Origin: Sphaerisporangium sp040685555
GTDB taxonomy: Bacteria; Actinomycetota; Actinomycetes; Streptosporangiales; Streptosporangiaceae
Reading direction: 5' to 3'
NCBI RefSeq assembly: GCF_040685555.1
Contig: NZ_JBFBIK010000010.1
Span: 1 to 64,000 of the forward strand
Length of the DNA: 64,000 nucleotides
In this document: piece by piece, positions 26,173-37,622 of the stretch
Numbering within the stretch: position 1 is the stretch's first letter
Layout: each line of letters opens with the position of its first letter
The notes under the pieces: generated by a model
Told to the model about the DNA's origin: nothing
The model's database searches: none
What the model saw: only the letters and a program-made list of their open reading frames with translations
Made by a program: the position numbers and the translations under genes

Positions 26173-26199
26173 GCACTCCCGGCCGACCCCCGGTGAGCC

Positions 26200-26227
26200 C
26201 CCTGGACCGTCCTTGAACGGTCCAGGG
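26200..26227 (+). terminator. Hairpin terminator after the PfkB kinase
   Basis: Perfect 11-bp stem, CCCTGGACCGT pairing with ACGGTCCAGGG, loop of 6 nt, followed by TTTCC. Confidence 0.8.
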
Positions 26228-26341
26228 TTTCCGAACCCCGCCCAGGTTCCCGAAGCGTCTAGGACGGTTCGGTCCTGCTCCCCCTGAACCGGCAGGCGTC
26301 CCCTACGGCTCACGCATCCCGGGCGGGCTGGGCGCTCCTGG

Positions 26342-28492
26342 TCAGTTGGTGGTGGCCAGGGTCAGGGGGAGGACGGCGGGAGCGCCGGCCTCGCGTAGGA
26401 GCATCGCGCCCATGGTCATGGTCCAGCCGGTGTCGACGCGGTCGTCGACCAGGAGCACCGGGCCGCCGGAGACGTCGGCGACGGGCGGCGCCAGGGTCGC
26501 CCGCAGGGCACGCACCCGCTGGGCGCTGTTGTGCTGGCGCCCCGGCGGCCCCTGGCGGTAGGTCAGCGAGCCGAGGTAGCTCAGCCTGCCGATGGCGGCC
26601 AGCCGCTCCCCCAGCGTCGTGATCAGCACCGGCCGGGTCGTGGACGGCACGGTGACCACCGAGACCGGGCGCTCGGCCCACCGCCACGAGCTCAGCACGG
26701 TGACCACGGCGTCGAAGACCTCGTCGGGCACCGGCCCGTCGGCGGCGCGCTCCCCCAGCAGGCGCCTCAGGGCGTTCCCCCAGCCGATGTCGGTGAGCCG
26801 CCCGAGCGCCCTGCCGGCCTCGGCGGCCACCTCGGGGCGGATGCGGCCGGAGAGCCCGAGCTCCTTGAGGCCGGTGGGCCACTGGCGCCGGGGCTCGACA
26901 TCGACCCCGGGGCGGTGGAGCCGCTCCCGGGCGCTCGTGACCGCGCCCGCCGCGATGTCGACCGAGCGGTGCGCTCCGGTGCAGTTGTCGCAGCGGCCGC
27001 AGGGCTTCGCGGTGTCGTCGTCGAGGTGGCGCCTGAGGAACTCCTCACGGCACTCGCCGGTGGAGATGTAGCCGAGCATGGCCTGCTGCTCGGCCGCGCG
27101 CTCGGCGGCGACCCGCGCGTATCTCTCGGTGTCGTACACCCAGGGACGGCCCGTGGCCTGCCAGCCGCCCTTGACCCGCTTGGCCGCGCCGTCGACGTCG
27201 AGGACCTTGAGCATGGTCTCCAGCCGGTTGCGGCTGAGGTCGACCCGGGTCTCCAGCGCGGCCGTGGACATCGCGCCCTGCTCGGCCAGCGTCGCGAGGG
27301 TCGCCCGCACCACCGGCTCCGGCGGGAAGGCCAGCGAGGCGAAATAGGCCCAGATGTCGCGGTCTTCGGGGCCGGGCAGCAGGATCACCTCGGCGCGCTC
27401 GACACCGCGCCCCGCCCGGCCGACCTGCTGGTAGTAGGCCACCGGTGACGCGGGAGCGCCGACATGCATGACGAACCCGAGATCGGGCTTGTCGAAGCCC
27501 ATGCCGAGGGCCGAGGTCGCGACCAGCGCCTTGAGCCGGTTGTCGAGCAGCGCCTGCTCGGCGGCGAGCCGCTCGGCGGGGTCGGTCTGCCCGGAGTAGG
27601 CGGCCACCTCGTGCCCCTGGTCGCGCAGGTAGGCGGCGATCTCCTGGGTGGCTGCCACGGTGAGGGTGTAGATGATGCCGGAGCCCGGCAGCTCGCGCAG
27701 CGTCTCGGCGAGCCAGGCCAGCCGCTGCTCGGCGGTGGCAAGGCGCACCACGCTCAGATGAAGGCTGTCGCGCTCCAAGGGCCCGCGCAGCACCAGGGTG
27801 CCATCGCCCTCAGCACCCTCAACATCCTCACCGATCTCACCGGCCGCACCGGCCTCGCCGGCCTCGCCGCCGGTGAAGCCGGCGAGTTGCTCGGCCACGT
27901 CGCGGGTGACCCGGGCGTTGGCCGTGGCCGTGGTGGCGAGGACCGGCACCCCCGGAGGGAGATCGGCCAGCAGGGTGCGCAGGCGGCGGTAGTCGGGCCG
28001 GAAGTCGTGACCCCAGTCGGAGATGCAGTGGGCCTCGTCGACGACCACCAGGCCGGCGCTCGCCGCCAGCTTCGGCAGGACCAGGTCGCGGAAGTCGGGG
28101 TTGTTGAGCCGCTCGGGGCTGACCAGGAGCACGTCGACCTCGCCGCGCTCGACCTCGGCGTGGATGAGATCCCACTCGTCGACGTTGGCGGAGTTGATCG
28201 TGGCGGCGTGGACCCCGGCGCGGTCGGCGGCGGAGATCTGGTTGCGCATGAGGGCGAGCAGCGGCGAGACGATGACCGTGGGACCGGCGCCCCGGGCCCG
28301 CAGCAGCGCGGTGGCGATGAAGTAGACCGCCGACTTGCCCCAGCCGGTGCGCTGCACGACCAGCGCGCGCCGCCGGTCGACGACCAGCGCCCGGATCGCG
28401 GACCACTGGTCGTCTCTGAGCTTCGCGTGCTCCCCCGCGAGGGCTCGCAGCCGCTGCTCCGCCTCGGCCCGCAGACCGCTCTCGTCAACCAT
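26342..28492 (-). CDS. RecQ-family ATP-dependent DNA helicase with C-terminal PRTase-like domain
   Basis: A 716-aa protein. Helicase domain 1 (~20-215) has Walker A variant QRTGWGKSAVYF and box II DEAHCISDWGHDFRPDY. Helicase domain 2 (~250-380) has SALGMGFDKPDL and QQVGRAGRG. A Cys cluster (CREEFL and CGRCDNCTG, ~480-505) is the RecQ zinc site. Residues ~600-716 resemble a phosphoribosyltransferase, with the PRPP-loop-like LLVDDRVDTGWTMTMGA near the end. The HRDC domain of long RecQ proteins is absent. A Glu/Gly insertion lies at about 218-243. The role is in DNA unwinding during repair or recombination; the PRTase part is unexplained. This fusion recurs in actinomycetes as far as I recall. 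Confidence 0.88.
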   Translation of the reverse strand: MVDESGLRAEAEQRLRALAGEHAKLRDDQWSAIRALVVDRRRALVVQRTGWGKSAVYFIATALLRARGAGPTVIVSPLLALMRNQISAADRAGVHAATINSANVDEWDLIHAEVERGEVDVLLVSPERLNNPDFRDLVLPKLAASAGLVVVDEAHCISDWGHDFRPDYRRLRTLLADLPPGVPVLATTATANARVTRDVAEQLAGFTGGEAGEAGAAGEIGEDVEGAEGDGTLVLRGPLERDSLHLSVVRLATAEQRLAWLAETLRELPGSGIIYTLTVAATQEIAAYLRDQGHEVAAYSGQTDPAERLAAEQALLDNRLKALVATSALGMGFDKPDLGFVMHVGAPASPVAYYQQVGRAGRGVERAEVILLPGPEDRDIWAYFASLAFPPEPVVRATLATLAEQGAMSTAALETRVDLSRNRLETMLKVLDVDGAAKRVKGGWQATGRPWVYDTERYARVAAERAAEQQAMLGYISTGECREEFLRRHLDDDTAKPCGRCDNCTGAHRSVDIAAGAVTSARERLHRPGVDVEPRRQWPTGLKELGLSGRIRPEVAAEAGRALGRLTDIGWGNALRRLLGERAADGPVPDEVFDAVVTVLSSWRWAERPVSVVTVPSTTRPVLITTLGERLAAIGRLSYLGSLTYRQGPPGRQHNSAQRVRALRATLAPPVADVSGGPVLLVDDRVDTGWTMTMGAMLLREAGAPAVLPLTLATTN

Positions 28493-28606
28493 GGCTCCTT
28501 GGTACCAGGTCCCGGCGACGTTTCAGGCCGTCAAGGCCCTCCTGTGGACAACCGATGCCCGGTTCAAGGCGGTTCGGGCCGGTCTCGCCGCGATTGTCCC
28601 CAGGCG

Positions 28607-29425
28607 TCAGCTCCTGTGCTCGTCGAAGGCGGCGATGGTGACGCGGTGCATGACGCGGCGTTCGGTGTAGTCGGCCACCGCGTAGTGCTGGGTGCTGCGG
28701 TTGTCCCAGAAGGCCAGCGTGCCCGGCCGCCAGTTCAGCCGCACCTGGAACTCCGGGGAGCGGATGTGGTCGACGAGGTAGGGCAGGAGCGCCTCGTTCT
28801 CCCGGTCCGACAGCCCGACCAGGCGGGTGGTCGACGAGCGGTTCACGAACAGCGATCTCCTGCCGGTCTCCGGGTGGACGCTCACGACCGGGCGCTCGTA
28901 CGGCGGCCACTTCGCCTGCATGGTGGCCAGATCGTACTTGTGCCCCTTGGAGATGGCCTTCTTCATGGAGTTGGTGATGTCGTGCACGGCGGTCAACTCG
29001 TCGCAGAGCCGCTGGATCGGCGGGGACAGCGTCTCGTAGGCCATGTAGGCGTTGGCCCACATGGTGTCGCCACCCACCGAGGGGAGTCGCAGGCAGCGCA
29101 GCAGGGAGCCCATGGGCGGCTCGGGCTCGAAGGTGTTGTCACTGTGCCATTCGTCGCCCCCCTCGCCCTTGGGATCCACCTGGTCGAGGCGGTGGATGGG
29201 GCTGGACTGGTCCTTGTTGAACGCCGGGATGTTGAGGGTTCCGAAGCGGAGCGCGAACCGGGCGTGCTCGTCGTCGTCGATGGGCTGGTCCCTGAAGAAG
29301 AGCACCAGGTGCTCCAGCCAGCCCTGCCTGATGGTGTGGACCTCGTCCTCCGACAACGGCTTGCGCAGATCGACCCCGGTGACCTCGGCGCCGATGTTCC
29401 TGGTCATGGGCCTGAACTCGATCAT
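28607..29425 (-). CDS. TauD/TfdA-family Fe(II)/2-oxoglutarate dioxygenase
   Basis: A 272-aa dioxygenase. The iron-binding motif is His94-x-Asp96 in EWHSDNTF, with the distal His and 2-oxoglutarate Arg near VMHRVTIAAFDE at the C-terminus. Reactions of this family include taurine or alkylsulfonate oxygenation; substrate here is undetermined. ATG 29425 has a GGGAG upstream. The gene lies downstream of nothing cotranscribed and 114 bp from the helicase start. No sulfonate transporter is adjacent, so the taurine assignment is unproven. Confidence 0.88.
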   Translation of the reverse strand: MIEFRPMTRNIGAEVTGVDLRKPLSEDEVHTIRQGWLEHLVLFFRDQPIDDDEHARFALRFGTLNIPAFNKDQSSPIHRLDQVDPKGEGGDEWHSDNTFEPEPPMGSLLRCLRLPSVGGDTMWANAYMAYETLSPPIQRLCDELTAVHDITNSMKKAISKGHKYDLATMQAKWPPYERPVVSVHPETGRRSLFVNRSSTTRLVGLSDRENEALLPYLVDHIRSPEFQVRLNWRPGTLAFWDNRSTQHYAVADYTERRVMHRVTIAAFDEHRS

Positions 29426-29609
29426 GTCTCCCGTAGCCCTCCCTCTTCGTCGCCTCACCCCAGCATCTAAGCAAGCAACCGCTTGGTCAAGCCAGGGCCG
29501 CGATCCGGCCGCGCGCGAGGGCCGGACAGGTGATCGCCGCCGCGGGCCGTACGGGCTGATGAGGCCGTCAAGTCGCGGAGCACCTTGCACCTTCGGCACA
29601 ATGTTCGAT

Positions 29610-32138
<2,529 letters not shown>

Positions 32139-32172
32139 GCCTGGCCACCCCCGCCCGGGCGGGACGAGAAAG

Positions 32173-32209
32173 TGATCGCCGGAGCCGTGTCATCGGGCTC
32201 CGGCGATCA
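32173..32209. terminator. Bidirectional hairpin terminator
   Basis: Perfect 14-bp stem, TGATCGCCGGAGCC pairing with GGCTCCGGCGATCA around a 9-nt loop. It sits between convergent parC and the VOC-family gene. Confidence 0.8.
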
Positions 32210-32283
32210 ACCTGACGGGAGACCAGCCGAAGAGGCGAGCCCCGACGGCCACCTGGGGCCGAACGCGCCTGGGGCCGGTCGTG

Positions 32284-32655
32284 CTAGTCGGCGTCGCAGA
32301 GGCAGAAGGGGTGCCCCGCCGGGTCCAGGTAGACCGTGAAGCCATCGGTCTCCCCCGGCTGGTGGGGATGCTTGACGGCGCCCAGGGCCAGCACCTCGGC
32401 CCCCGCCTTCTCGCGGTCGTCGACCGTGAGGTCGAGGTGCAGCTGCTGCGGGTGGTCCGACGAGGGCCAGTTCGGCGGCTGGTAGTCATCGGCCTGCTGG
32501 AACGACAGCCTGATCTCGCCGCCGTCGCTCAGGCTCACCCAGTCGGCGTCCTCGTAGAGCACCTTCCACCCGACCACGGCGGCGTAGAACTCGGCCAGAG
32601 CTCTGGGATCCGGGCAGTCGAGCACTATGGCACGCATGCGCGCGATCTCGCTCAT
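32284..32655 (-). CDS. VOC/glyoxalase-fold protein
   Basis: A 123-aa single VOC (vicinal oxygen chelate) domain, the small actinobacterial glyoxalase/bleomycin-resistance-like type (MRAIVLDCPDPRALAEFYAA, VGWKVLYEDADWVSLSDGG, LHLDLTVDDREKAGA, VYLDPAGHPFCLC). ATG 32655 has AGGAAG at 7 nt. Substrate is not predictable. In-frame sequence upstream is non-coding. Confidence 0.87.
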   Translation of the reverse strand: MSEIARMRAIVLDCPDPRALAEFYAAVVGWKVLYEDADWVSLSDGGEIRLSFQQADDYQPPNWPSSDHPQQLHLDLTVDDREKAGAEVLALGAVKHPHQPGETDGFTVYLDPAGHPFCLCDAD

Positions 32656-32837
32656 GATCACTTCCTCTGCAGATCTTCGTCGGGGACACCGCCCGTCAAG
32701 ATACAAGGGTGCTCGCGACGGTGAAAACGGTTTTCGCGGCTGTTCGGCCATGCCGGGAAGCACGACCGCTCCGCCCCCGTATCCGAGGCGCGGCGGCCCA
32801 AACCGCTCCAGAGAGCGACGGGCGCGCACGGCCGCCG

Positions 32838-33167
32838 CTAGTGGGCGGAGGGGACGGCATCCCCCCTGGCCACGGGCGGAATGGCCGTCAGCAGCTCCCA
32901 CGGCTCGCCGTCGTGCCAGAAGTCGATCAGCTTGGCCGCCGCCTCGCCCGGCTCGAATTCGCCGAACCCGTATGGGCCGAAGCATCCGGCCTCTTCGAGC
33001 GCGATGACCAGCGGGTCGTCCTCGGGAAGCGTCTGCGCGTAGGCCGCGGCGTCGAGCAGCGCGAGCGCGCAGCGCGCGTTCCAGCCGCCGTCCTTGCGCT
33101 GAACCCGGTCGAGTCGCCACCTGGCCCGAGCGCGTAGATATCCGGCGAGTGAATCGGTCATCCCCAC
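32838..33167 (-). CDS. Conserved hypothetical protein
   Basis: A 109-aa cytosolic protein, no named domain recognised. It begins VGMTDSLAGYLRARARWRLD, followed by a conserved-looking DGGWNARCALALLDAAAYAQ and an acidic C-terminal half with a GPYGFGEFEPGEA segment. GTG 33167 is chosen because GGGAGG lies 8 nt upstream; the further open frame has poor third-position GC. I recall homologues near gyrB2/parE in actinomycetes, but no function. It is divergent from the carbonic anhydrase. Confidence 0.7.
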   Translation of the reverse strand: MGMTDSLAGYLRARARWRLDRVQRKDGGWNARCALALLDAAAYAQTLPEDDPLVIALEEAGCFGPYGFGEFEPGEAAAKLIDFWHDGEPWELLTAIPPVARGDAVPSAH

Positions 33168-33308
33168 CGCGAGGCCCTCCCAACGATCTTGCACGTAACG
33201 TGCACTCATCATCACCCAAAGTGACGACTGATCGTGGGATCTTTACGAAGCCGCTTCCGGACACCCCCGGGAGCATTGCCGAAAACGGCATCCGGGAATA
33301 TTGGCACC

Positions 33309-33809
33309 ATGACGGAAGCATTCGACGATCTGCTAACCGCCAATGAGAAATACGCCCAAACCTTCCAAGGTTCGAACCTGACCGGCCGCGCACGGCGCGG
33401 CCTCGCCGTGGTGACGTGCATGGACTCGCGGATCGATCCGCTAGGCCTGCTCGGTCTCTCGGCGGGGGATGCGAAGATCCTGCGTAACGCGGGCGCCCGG
33501 GTGACCCCCGACGTGCTGCGTACGCTGGTGCTCGCGGTGTATCTTCTCGGCGTCGACCGTGTCCTGGTCATGCCGCACACCGACTGCCGGATGGCCAAGT
33601 CGACCGACGAGGACGTCCACGAGCTGATCAGCCGGGAGTACGGCGTCGACACGCGGAGCCTGGAGTTCCACACGGTGCCGGACCAGGACGCGGCGCTGCG
33701 GCGCGACCTGGTCCGGATCCGGACCTACCCCTATCTGCCGGAGCGCCTGACCATCGGCGGAGCGGTGTACGACGTCCACACGGGCAAGCTGATGCCCGTC
33801 ACGCTGTGA
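33309..33809 (+). CDS. Beta-class carbonic anhydrase
   Basis: A 166-aa enzyme interconverting CO2 and bicarbonate. Zinc ligands Cys37 (VTCMDSRIDP), His90 and Cys93 (MPHTDCRM) are all visible, and Asp39-Arg41 form the dyad seen in the family. The RNAGARVTPDVLRTL helix is typical. The protein is shorter than the ~200-aa average, matching the compact actinobacterial subgroup. Carboxylases such as the accD product elsewhere in the window consume bicarbonate, though no direct link is shown. Confidence 0.9.
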   Translation: MTEAFDDLLTANEKYAQTFQGSNLTGRARRGLAVVTCMDSRIDPLGLLGLSAGDAKILRNAGARVTPDVLRTLVLAVYLLGVDRVLVMPHTDCRMAKSTDEDVHELISREYGVDTRSLEFHTVPDQDAALRRDLVRIRTYPYLPERLTIGGAVYDVHTGKLMPVTL

Positions 33810-33857
33810 CCCCCGAGACGGGGCTGTGAGGGCCCACAGCCCGGAGACCACGCCAAT

Positions 33858-33886
33858 GTGACCCGGCTTCCAAGGAGCCGGGTCAC
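33858..33886. terminator. Bidirectional hairpin terminator
   Basis: Perfect 11-bp stem, GTGACCCGGCT pairing with AGCCGGGTCAC, with a 7-nt loop, between convergent carbonic anhydrase and parE. Confidence 0.8.
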
Positions 33887-33906
33887 CCGAGAGCCCAGTC
33901 GCGGGC

Positions 33907-35979
33907 TCAGGCGTCGATGTGGTCGCGGTCGACCTCGGCGGCACTGCCGACGATGAACTCGCGGCGGGGAGCCACGTCGCTGCCCATGAGAAGCGCGAAG
34001 ATCTGCTCGGCGGCCTCGACATCCTCGATGCGGACCCGGCGGAGCGTGCGGTGGCGCGGCTCCATGGTGGTCTCAGCGAGCTGGTCGGCGTCCATCTCGC
34101 CGAGGCCCTTGTAGCGCTGGATGGGATCCTTCCAGCGCTTGCCCTTTCGCTCAAGGTCGCGCAGCACCTTGTGCAGCTCGGCGTCGGAGTAGGTGTAGAT
34201 GTACTTCTCCTTGCCCCTGCCCGGGTTGGTGACCTCGATGCGGTGCAGGGGAGGCACGGCGGCGAACACGCGGCCCGCCTCGACCATGGGCTTCATGTAG
34301 CGGTGGAAGAGCGTCAGCAGCAGGCAGCGGATGTGGGCGCCGTCGACGTCGGCGTCGGCCATCAGGATGACCTTGCCGTAGCGCGCGGCCTCGATGTCGA
34401 AGCCGCGGCCGGAGCCGGCGCCGATCACCTGGATGATCGCGGCGCACTCGGCGTTCTTCAGCATGTCGGCGACGGAGGCCTTCTGCACGTTAAGGATCTT
34501 GCCGCGGATCGGCAGCAGGGCCTGGAACTCGGAGTCGCGGGCCGCGCGGGCGGTGCCGAGCGCGGAGTCGCCCTCGACGATGAACAGCTCGCTGCGGTCG
34601 ACGGCGTCGCTGCGGCAGTCGACGAGCTTGGCGGGCAGCGCGGAGTTCTCAAGGGCGCTCTTGCGGCGCTGGTTGTCGCGGTGCTCGCGGGCCGCGATGC
34701 GGGCCTTGGCCGCCGCGACGATCTTCTCAAGGACGGCGCGCAGCTGCAGCTTGTGGGCGCGCTTGGTGCTGGCGAACAAATCCTTCAGCTCACGCGTGAC
34801 CACATGGGACACGATGCGGCTCGCCGCCGAGGTGCCGAGGACCTCCTTGGTCTGCCCCTCGAACTGCGGCTCGGGCACCCGGACCGTGACAACGGCGGTG
34901 AGGCCCTCAAGGATGTCTTCCTTGGTGACCGGGTCGTCGCCGTTCTTGAGCAGGCGGGTCTCCCTGAGCTGCTCGTTGATCGTGCGGACCAGGGCGCGCT
35001 CGAAGCCGCTGACGTGGGTGCCGCCCTTGGGGGTGGCGATCACGTTGACGAACGAGCGCACGGTGGTCTCGTAGCCCTTGCCCCAGCGCACGGCGACGTC
35101 GACGGTGAGCTCGCGCTCGACCTCGGTGGAGGTCATGTGGCCCTGCTCGTCGAGCACGGGGACGGTCTCGTGGAAGTGGCCGACGCCCTGCAGACGCATG
35201 ACGTCGCACACGGACTCGTCGCGGGCCAGGAACTCGGTGAACTCGGAGATGCCGCCGTCGAAGCGGAACTCCTCCTCCACGGGCTCCTCGCCCCGGCTGT
35301 CACGCACCGAGATCGTGAGCCCGGGGACCAGGAAGGCGGTCTGCCGCGCGCGGACGTGGATCTCGTCGAGCGAGACCTCGGCCTCGCGCAGGAAGATCTG
35401 GCTGTCGACCCACCAGCGCACCCGCGTGCCGGTGATCTTCTTCGCGAGGGCGCCGCCGTCGCGCAGGCCCGACTTCTTCTTGAACTTGGCGGTGGGGCCG
35501 TCACCGTCGAAGACGCCGGGCACGCCGCGGCGGAAGCTGATCTCGTGGACGCGCCCGCCCCGGTCGACCTCGACGTCGAGCCGGGCGGAAAGGGCGTTGA
35601 CCACGGAGGCGCCGACGCCGTGCAGGCCGCCCGAGGCGCCGTAGGAGCCGCCGCCGAACTTCCCGCCGGCGTGAAGCTTGGTGTAGACGAGCTCGACGCC
35701 CGCGAGGCCGCTCTTGGGCTCGACGTCGACGGGGATGCCGCGGCCGTCGTCACGGACCTCGATGGACCCGTCGGGGAACAGCTCGACCTCGATGCGCTTG
35801 CAGAAGCCGGCGAGAGCCTCGTCGACGGCGTTGTCCACGATCTCCCAGAGGCAGTGCATGAGACCGCGGCTGTCAGTGGACCCGATGTACATTCCGGGGC
35901 GCTTACGGACGGCCTCCAGGCCTTCCAGCACCGACAGATGACGGGCCGTGTAACCCGCCTCCGTGCTGACTGCGGTCAC
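33907..35979 (-). CDS. parE: DNA topoisomerase IV subunit B (GyrB2/ParE)
   Basis: A 690-aa ATPase subunit pairing with ParC. The GHKL ATPase motifs are present (EIVDNAVDEALAG, DDGRGIPVD, the GGKFGGGSYGASGGLHGVGA lid). The TOPRIM domain has EGDSALG with DADVDGAHIR, and the C-terminus has IQRYKGLGEMDADQLAETTM. One of three tandem in-frame GTG codons (35979, 35985, 35991) is the start; 35979 is chosen for the GGGAGTGG just upstream. It is convergent with the carbonic anhydrase, 1.8 kb from parC. Confidence 0.9.
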   Translation of the reverse strand: MTAVSTEAGYTARHLSVLEGLEAVRKRPGMYIGSTDSRGLMHCLWEIVDNAVDEALAGFCKRIEVELFPDGSIEVRDDGRGIPVDVEPKSGLAGVELVYTKLHAGGKFGGGSYGASGGLHGVGASVVNALSARLDVEVDRGGRVHEISFRRGVPGVFDGDGPTAKFKKKSGLRDGGALAKKITGTRVRWWVDSQIFLREAEVSLDEIHVRARQTAFLVPGLTISVRDSRGEEPVEEEFRFDGGISEFTEFLARDESVCDVMRLQGVGHFHETVPVLDEQGHMTSTEVERELTVDVAVRWGKGYETTVRSFVNVIATPKGGTHVSGFERALVRTINEQLRETRLLKNGDDPVTKEDILEGLTAVVTVRVPEPQFEGQTKEVLGTSAASRIVSHVVTRELKDLFASTKRAHKLQLRAVLEKIVAAAKARIAAREHRDNQRRKSALENSALPAKLVDCRSDAVDRSELFIVEGDSALGTARAARDSEFQALLPIRGKILNVQKASVADMLKNAECAAIIQVIGAGSGRGFDIEAARYGKVILMADADVDGAHIRCLLLTLFHRYMKPMVEAGRVFAAVPPLHRIEVTNPGRGKEKYIYTYSDAELHKVLRDLERKGKRWKDPIQRYKGLGEMDADQLAETTMEPRHRTLRRVRIEDVEAAEQIFALLMGSDVAPRREFIVGSAAEVDRDHIDA

Positions 35980-36189
35980 TCCCACTCCCACTGAGCATCG
36001 AACATGTGTGCGTAGCCTACCTTTTCTTGATGTTCCAGCGCGCCTAAGCGTGCCACCAACAACGGGTTCTGCGTCAGGCGGACCTCGATTCACGTCACTT
36101 AACGACACATTCTGCTCTGGGCGTATCCGGAAGGTGATTGGGAACGTCTGCATCGGGTTAGATGTTGAGCCAAGTGACTGACGCCAAAT

Positions 36190-36205
36190 CCCCACGTCAG
36201 TGGGG
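36190..36205 (+). promoter_or_regulatory. Small hairpin in the 5' leader of the DUF7455 gene
   Basis: CCCCAC and GTGGGG arms around GTCA, 18 bp before the GTG start, just ahead of its AAGG site. It could affect translation or be chance in this GC-rich DNA. Confidence 0.3.
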
Positions 36206-36223
36206 TGACCCGAAAGGCGATAC

Positions 36224-36451
36224 GTGACTGGAGCTCTCGCCCCCACCAAGCCTCTGACCGCCGTGGACCGGTGCGACCGGTGCGGCGCCCAGGCGTACAT
36301 CCGCGCGTCCCTCCCCGTGGGCGGGGAGCTACTGTTCTGCGCTCACCATGGACGTCGGCACGTCGCGGCCCTTCGCGACAAGGGTGCCGACATCCAGGAC
36401 GAGTCGGCGCGCCTGAGCGAAACCCCAACCTCGAACACCACCGAGCGGTGA
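36224..36451 (+). CDS. DUF7455 zinc-ribbon-like small protein
   Basis: A 75-aa actinobacterial protein. The N-terminal half has a CDRCGAQAY pair and FCAHH near residue 40, a likely Cys2-Cys/His zinc-binding site, and the C-terminal half is helical (DIQDESARL). This pattern (RCDRCGAQAY ... GGELLFCAHH) is the family hallmark, and it sits beside gyrB2/parE in other actinomycetes as I recall. GTG 36224 has an AAGG element. The biological role is unknown. Confidence 0.82.
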   Translation: MTGALAPTKPLTAVDRCDRCGAQAYIRASLPVGGELLFCAHHGRRHVAALRDKGADIQDESARLSETPTSNTTER

Positions 36452-36804
36452 GCATGCGCCTGCCGCTCTGATCCCGATAATCGAGCAACAACCACATAAG
36501 TGAACGCGGCGATCTCGGATGGCGTCCCCCTGGACGACCATCTCGGGGCTCGCCGCGTCGCTCTCTCCGGCAAGGCCCGCACGCACGGCCGTCCCGGAGC
36601 GTGACCGCGCGTGGCGTCCCGGCAGGGCCCACCGTGCGCGGCGGCGCTCCGGGGCGGCCGTGCGGCACCGCCGGGGCTTTCCCGCTCCCGCACGCGGGGA
36701 CACACCCCGGCCGTGCGACAGCCCAGGAACGAACGCCCCGGAGACGGTCACCACAGGGATGCCTCTGGTCGGTCGCCACACGGTCCAGGCGCGCCTTGGA
36801 TCGG
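36452..36804. other. Intergenic region with a long inverted repeat
   Basis: 353 bp with no convincing gene; open frames there are Arg/Pro/Ala noise. It contains an inverted repeat: arms at 36583-36600 and 36646-36663 match at 17 of 18 positions (a G-T pair at the mismatch), with a 45-nt loop. No T run follows. It could terminate the DUF7455 transcript or fold as RNA. Confidence 0.5.
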
Positions 36805-37536
36805 TCACCGCACCCGGTAGTGGTAACCGGCCGACGGCGTGAAGCCTTCCGAGGCGTACATCGCCCTGGCCGCGTGGTTGGACGCCACGACCACCAGGTA
36901 CGCCTGCGAGGCGCCTCGCGCCCGGCCGTGGGCCAGCAGTGCCCGCAGTACGGCGCGCCCGAGCCCCTGGCGCCGCGCGTGGGGCAGCGTGGCCATGCAG
37001 TAGATGCCCAGCGTGCCGCCCCGGAGCACGGAACGCCCCACGGCCACCGGCGCGCCGTCCCGCTCGACGGCGGCGTAGCTCGCGGGCACACCTCGGACGA
37101 TCCGCTCGGCGGCGGCCAGGCCGTCCTGCCCGAACCGCCCGTCCACCGCCCACCAGGCGGCGAGCCACGCCTCGGCCGGATGGCCGGCGATCTTCACGTC
37201 ATGCGCGGCGGTCGCGGGCTTCCCGATCATCGGGGCGACCATGGAGACCGTCTCGTCGACCAGGCGGTATCCGCGCGCGGCCAGCATCTCGTCCAGGCCG
37301 GGCGTCGCACGCGGGCCCATGGAGAAGACGCATGGCAGCCCCCGCTCGGCGTAGAACTTCTCGGCGGCGTCGACCGCATTGTCCAGATCGTCCGGCGTGG
37401 CCCAGGGAAGCACCGAGTTGGCGCGCTTGGTCACGCCATCGGCGTAGCGCAGGACCCAGCCGTCCAGCGATTCCTGGCAGGGTGCCGGCCAGGCGCGGTG
37501 CACGAGGTCATCCAGGTCAAGGCTTTCCCCACTCAC
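36805..37536 (-). CDS. GNAT-family N-acetyltransferase
   Basis: A 243-aa protein with two domains. The N-terminal ~115 residues are a degenerate GNAT-like region (WVLRYADGVTKRANSVLPW, AARGYRLVDET). The C-terminal half is a full GNAT fold with acetyl-CoA binding in CMATLPHARRQGLGRAVLRA and the YASEGFTPSAGYHYR end. The start is GTG 37536 and lacks a strong ribosome-binding site. Acceptor substrate unknown. Confidence 0.85.
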   Translation of the reverse strand: MSGESLDLDDLVHRAWPAPCQESLDGWVLRYADGVTKRANSVLPWATPDDLDNAVDAAEKFYAERGLPCVFSMGPRATPGLDEMLAARGYRLVDETVSMVAPMIGKPATAAHDVKIAGHPAEAWLAAWWAVDGRFGQDGLAAAERIVRGVPASYAAVERDGAPVAVGRSVLRGGTLGIYCMATLPHARRQGLGRAVLRALLAHGRARGASQAYLVVVASNHAARAMYASEGFTPSAGYHYRVR

Positions 37537-37622
37537 CGGCGCAGATTAGCCGATCAGCCCCCGTCCGGTGTCGCGGGGGCGGTGGAGTCCCCTTGACCTG
37601 CGGAGGACTAGGATCGGACTCC

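Noticed and set aside
33919..35994. 691-aa plus-strand open frame opposite parE
   Set aside because: Val/Leu/Ala/Gly-rich antisense frame; parE on the minus strand is unmistakable.
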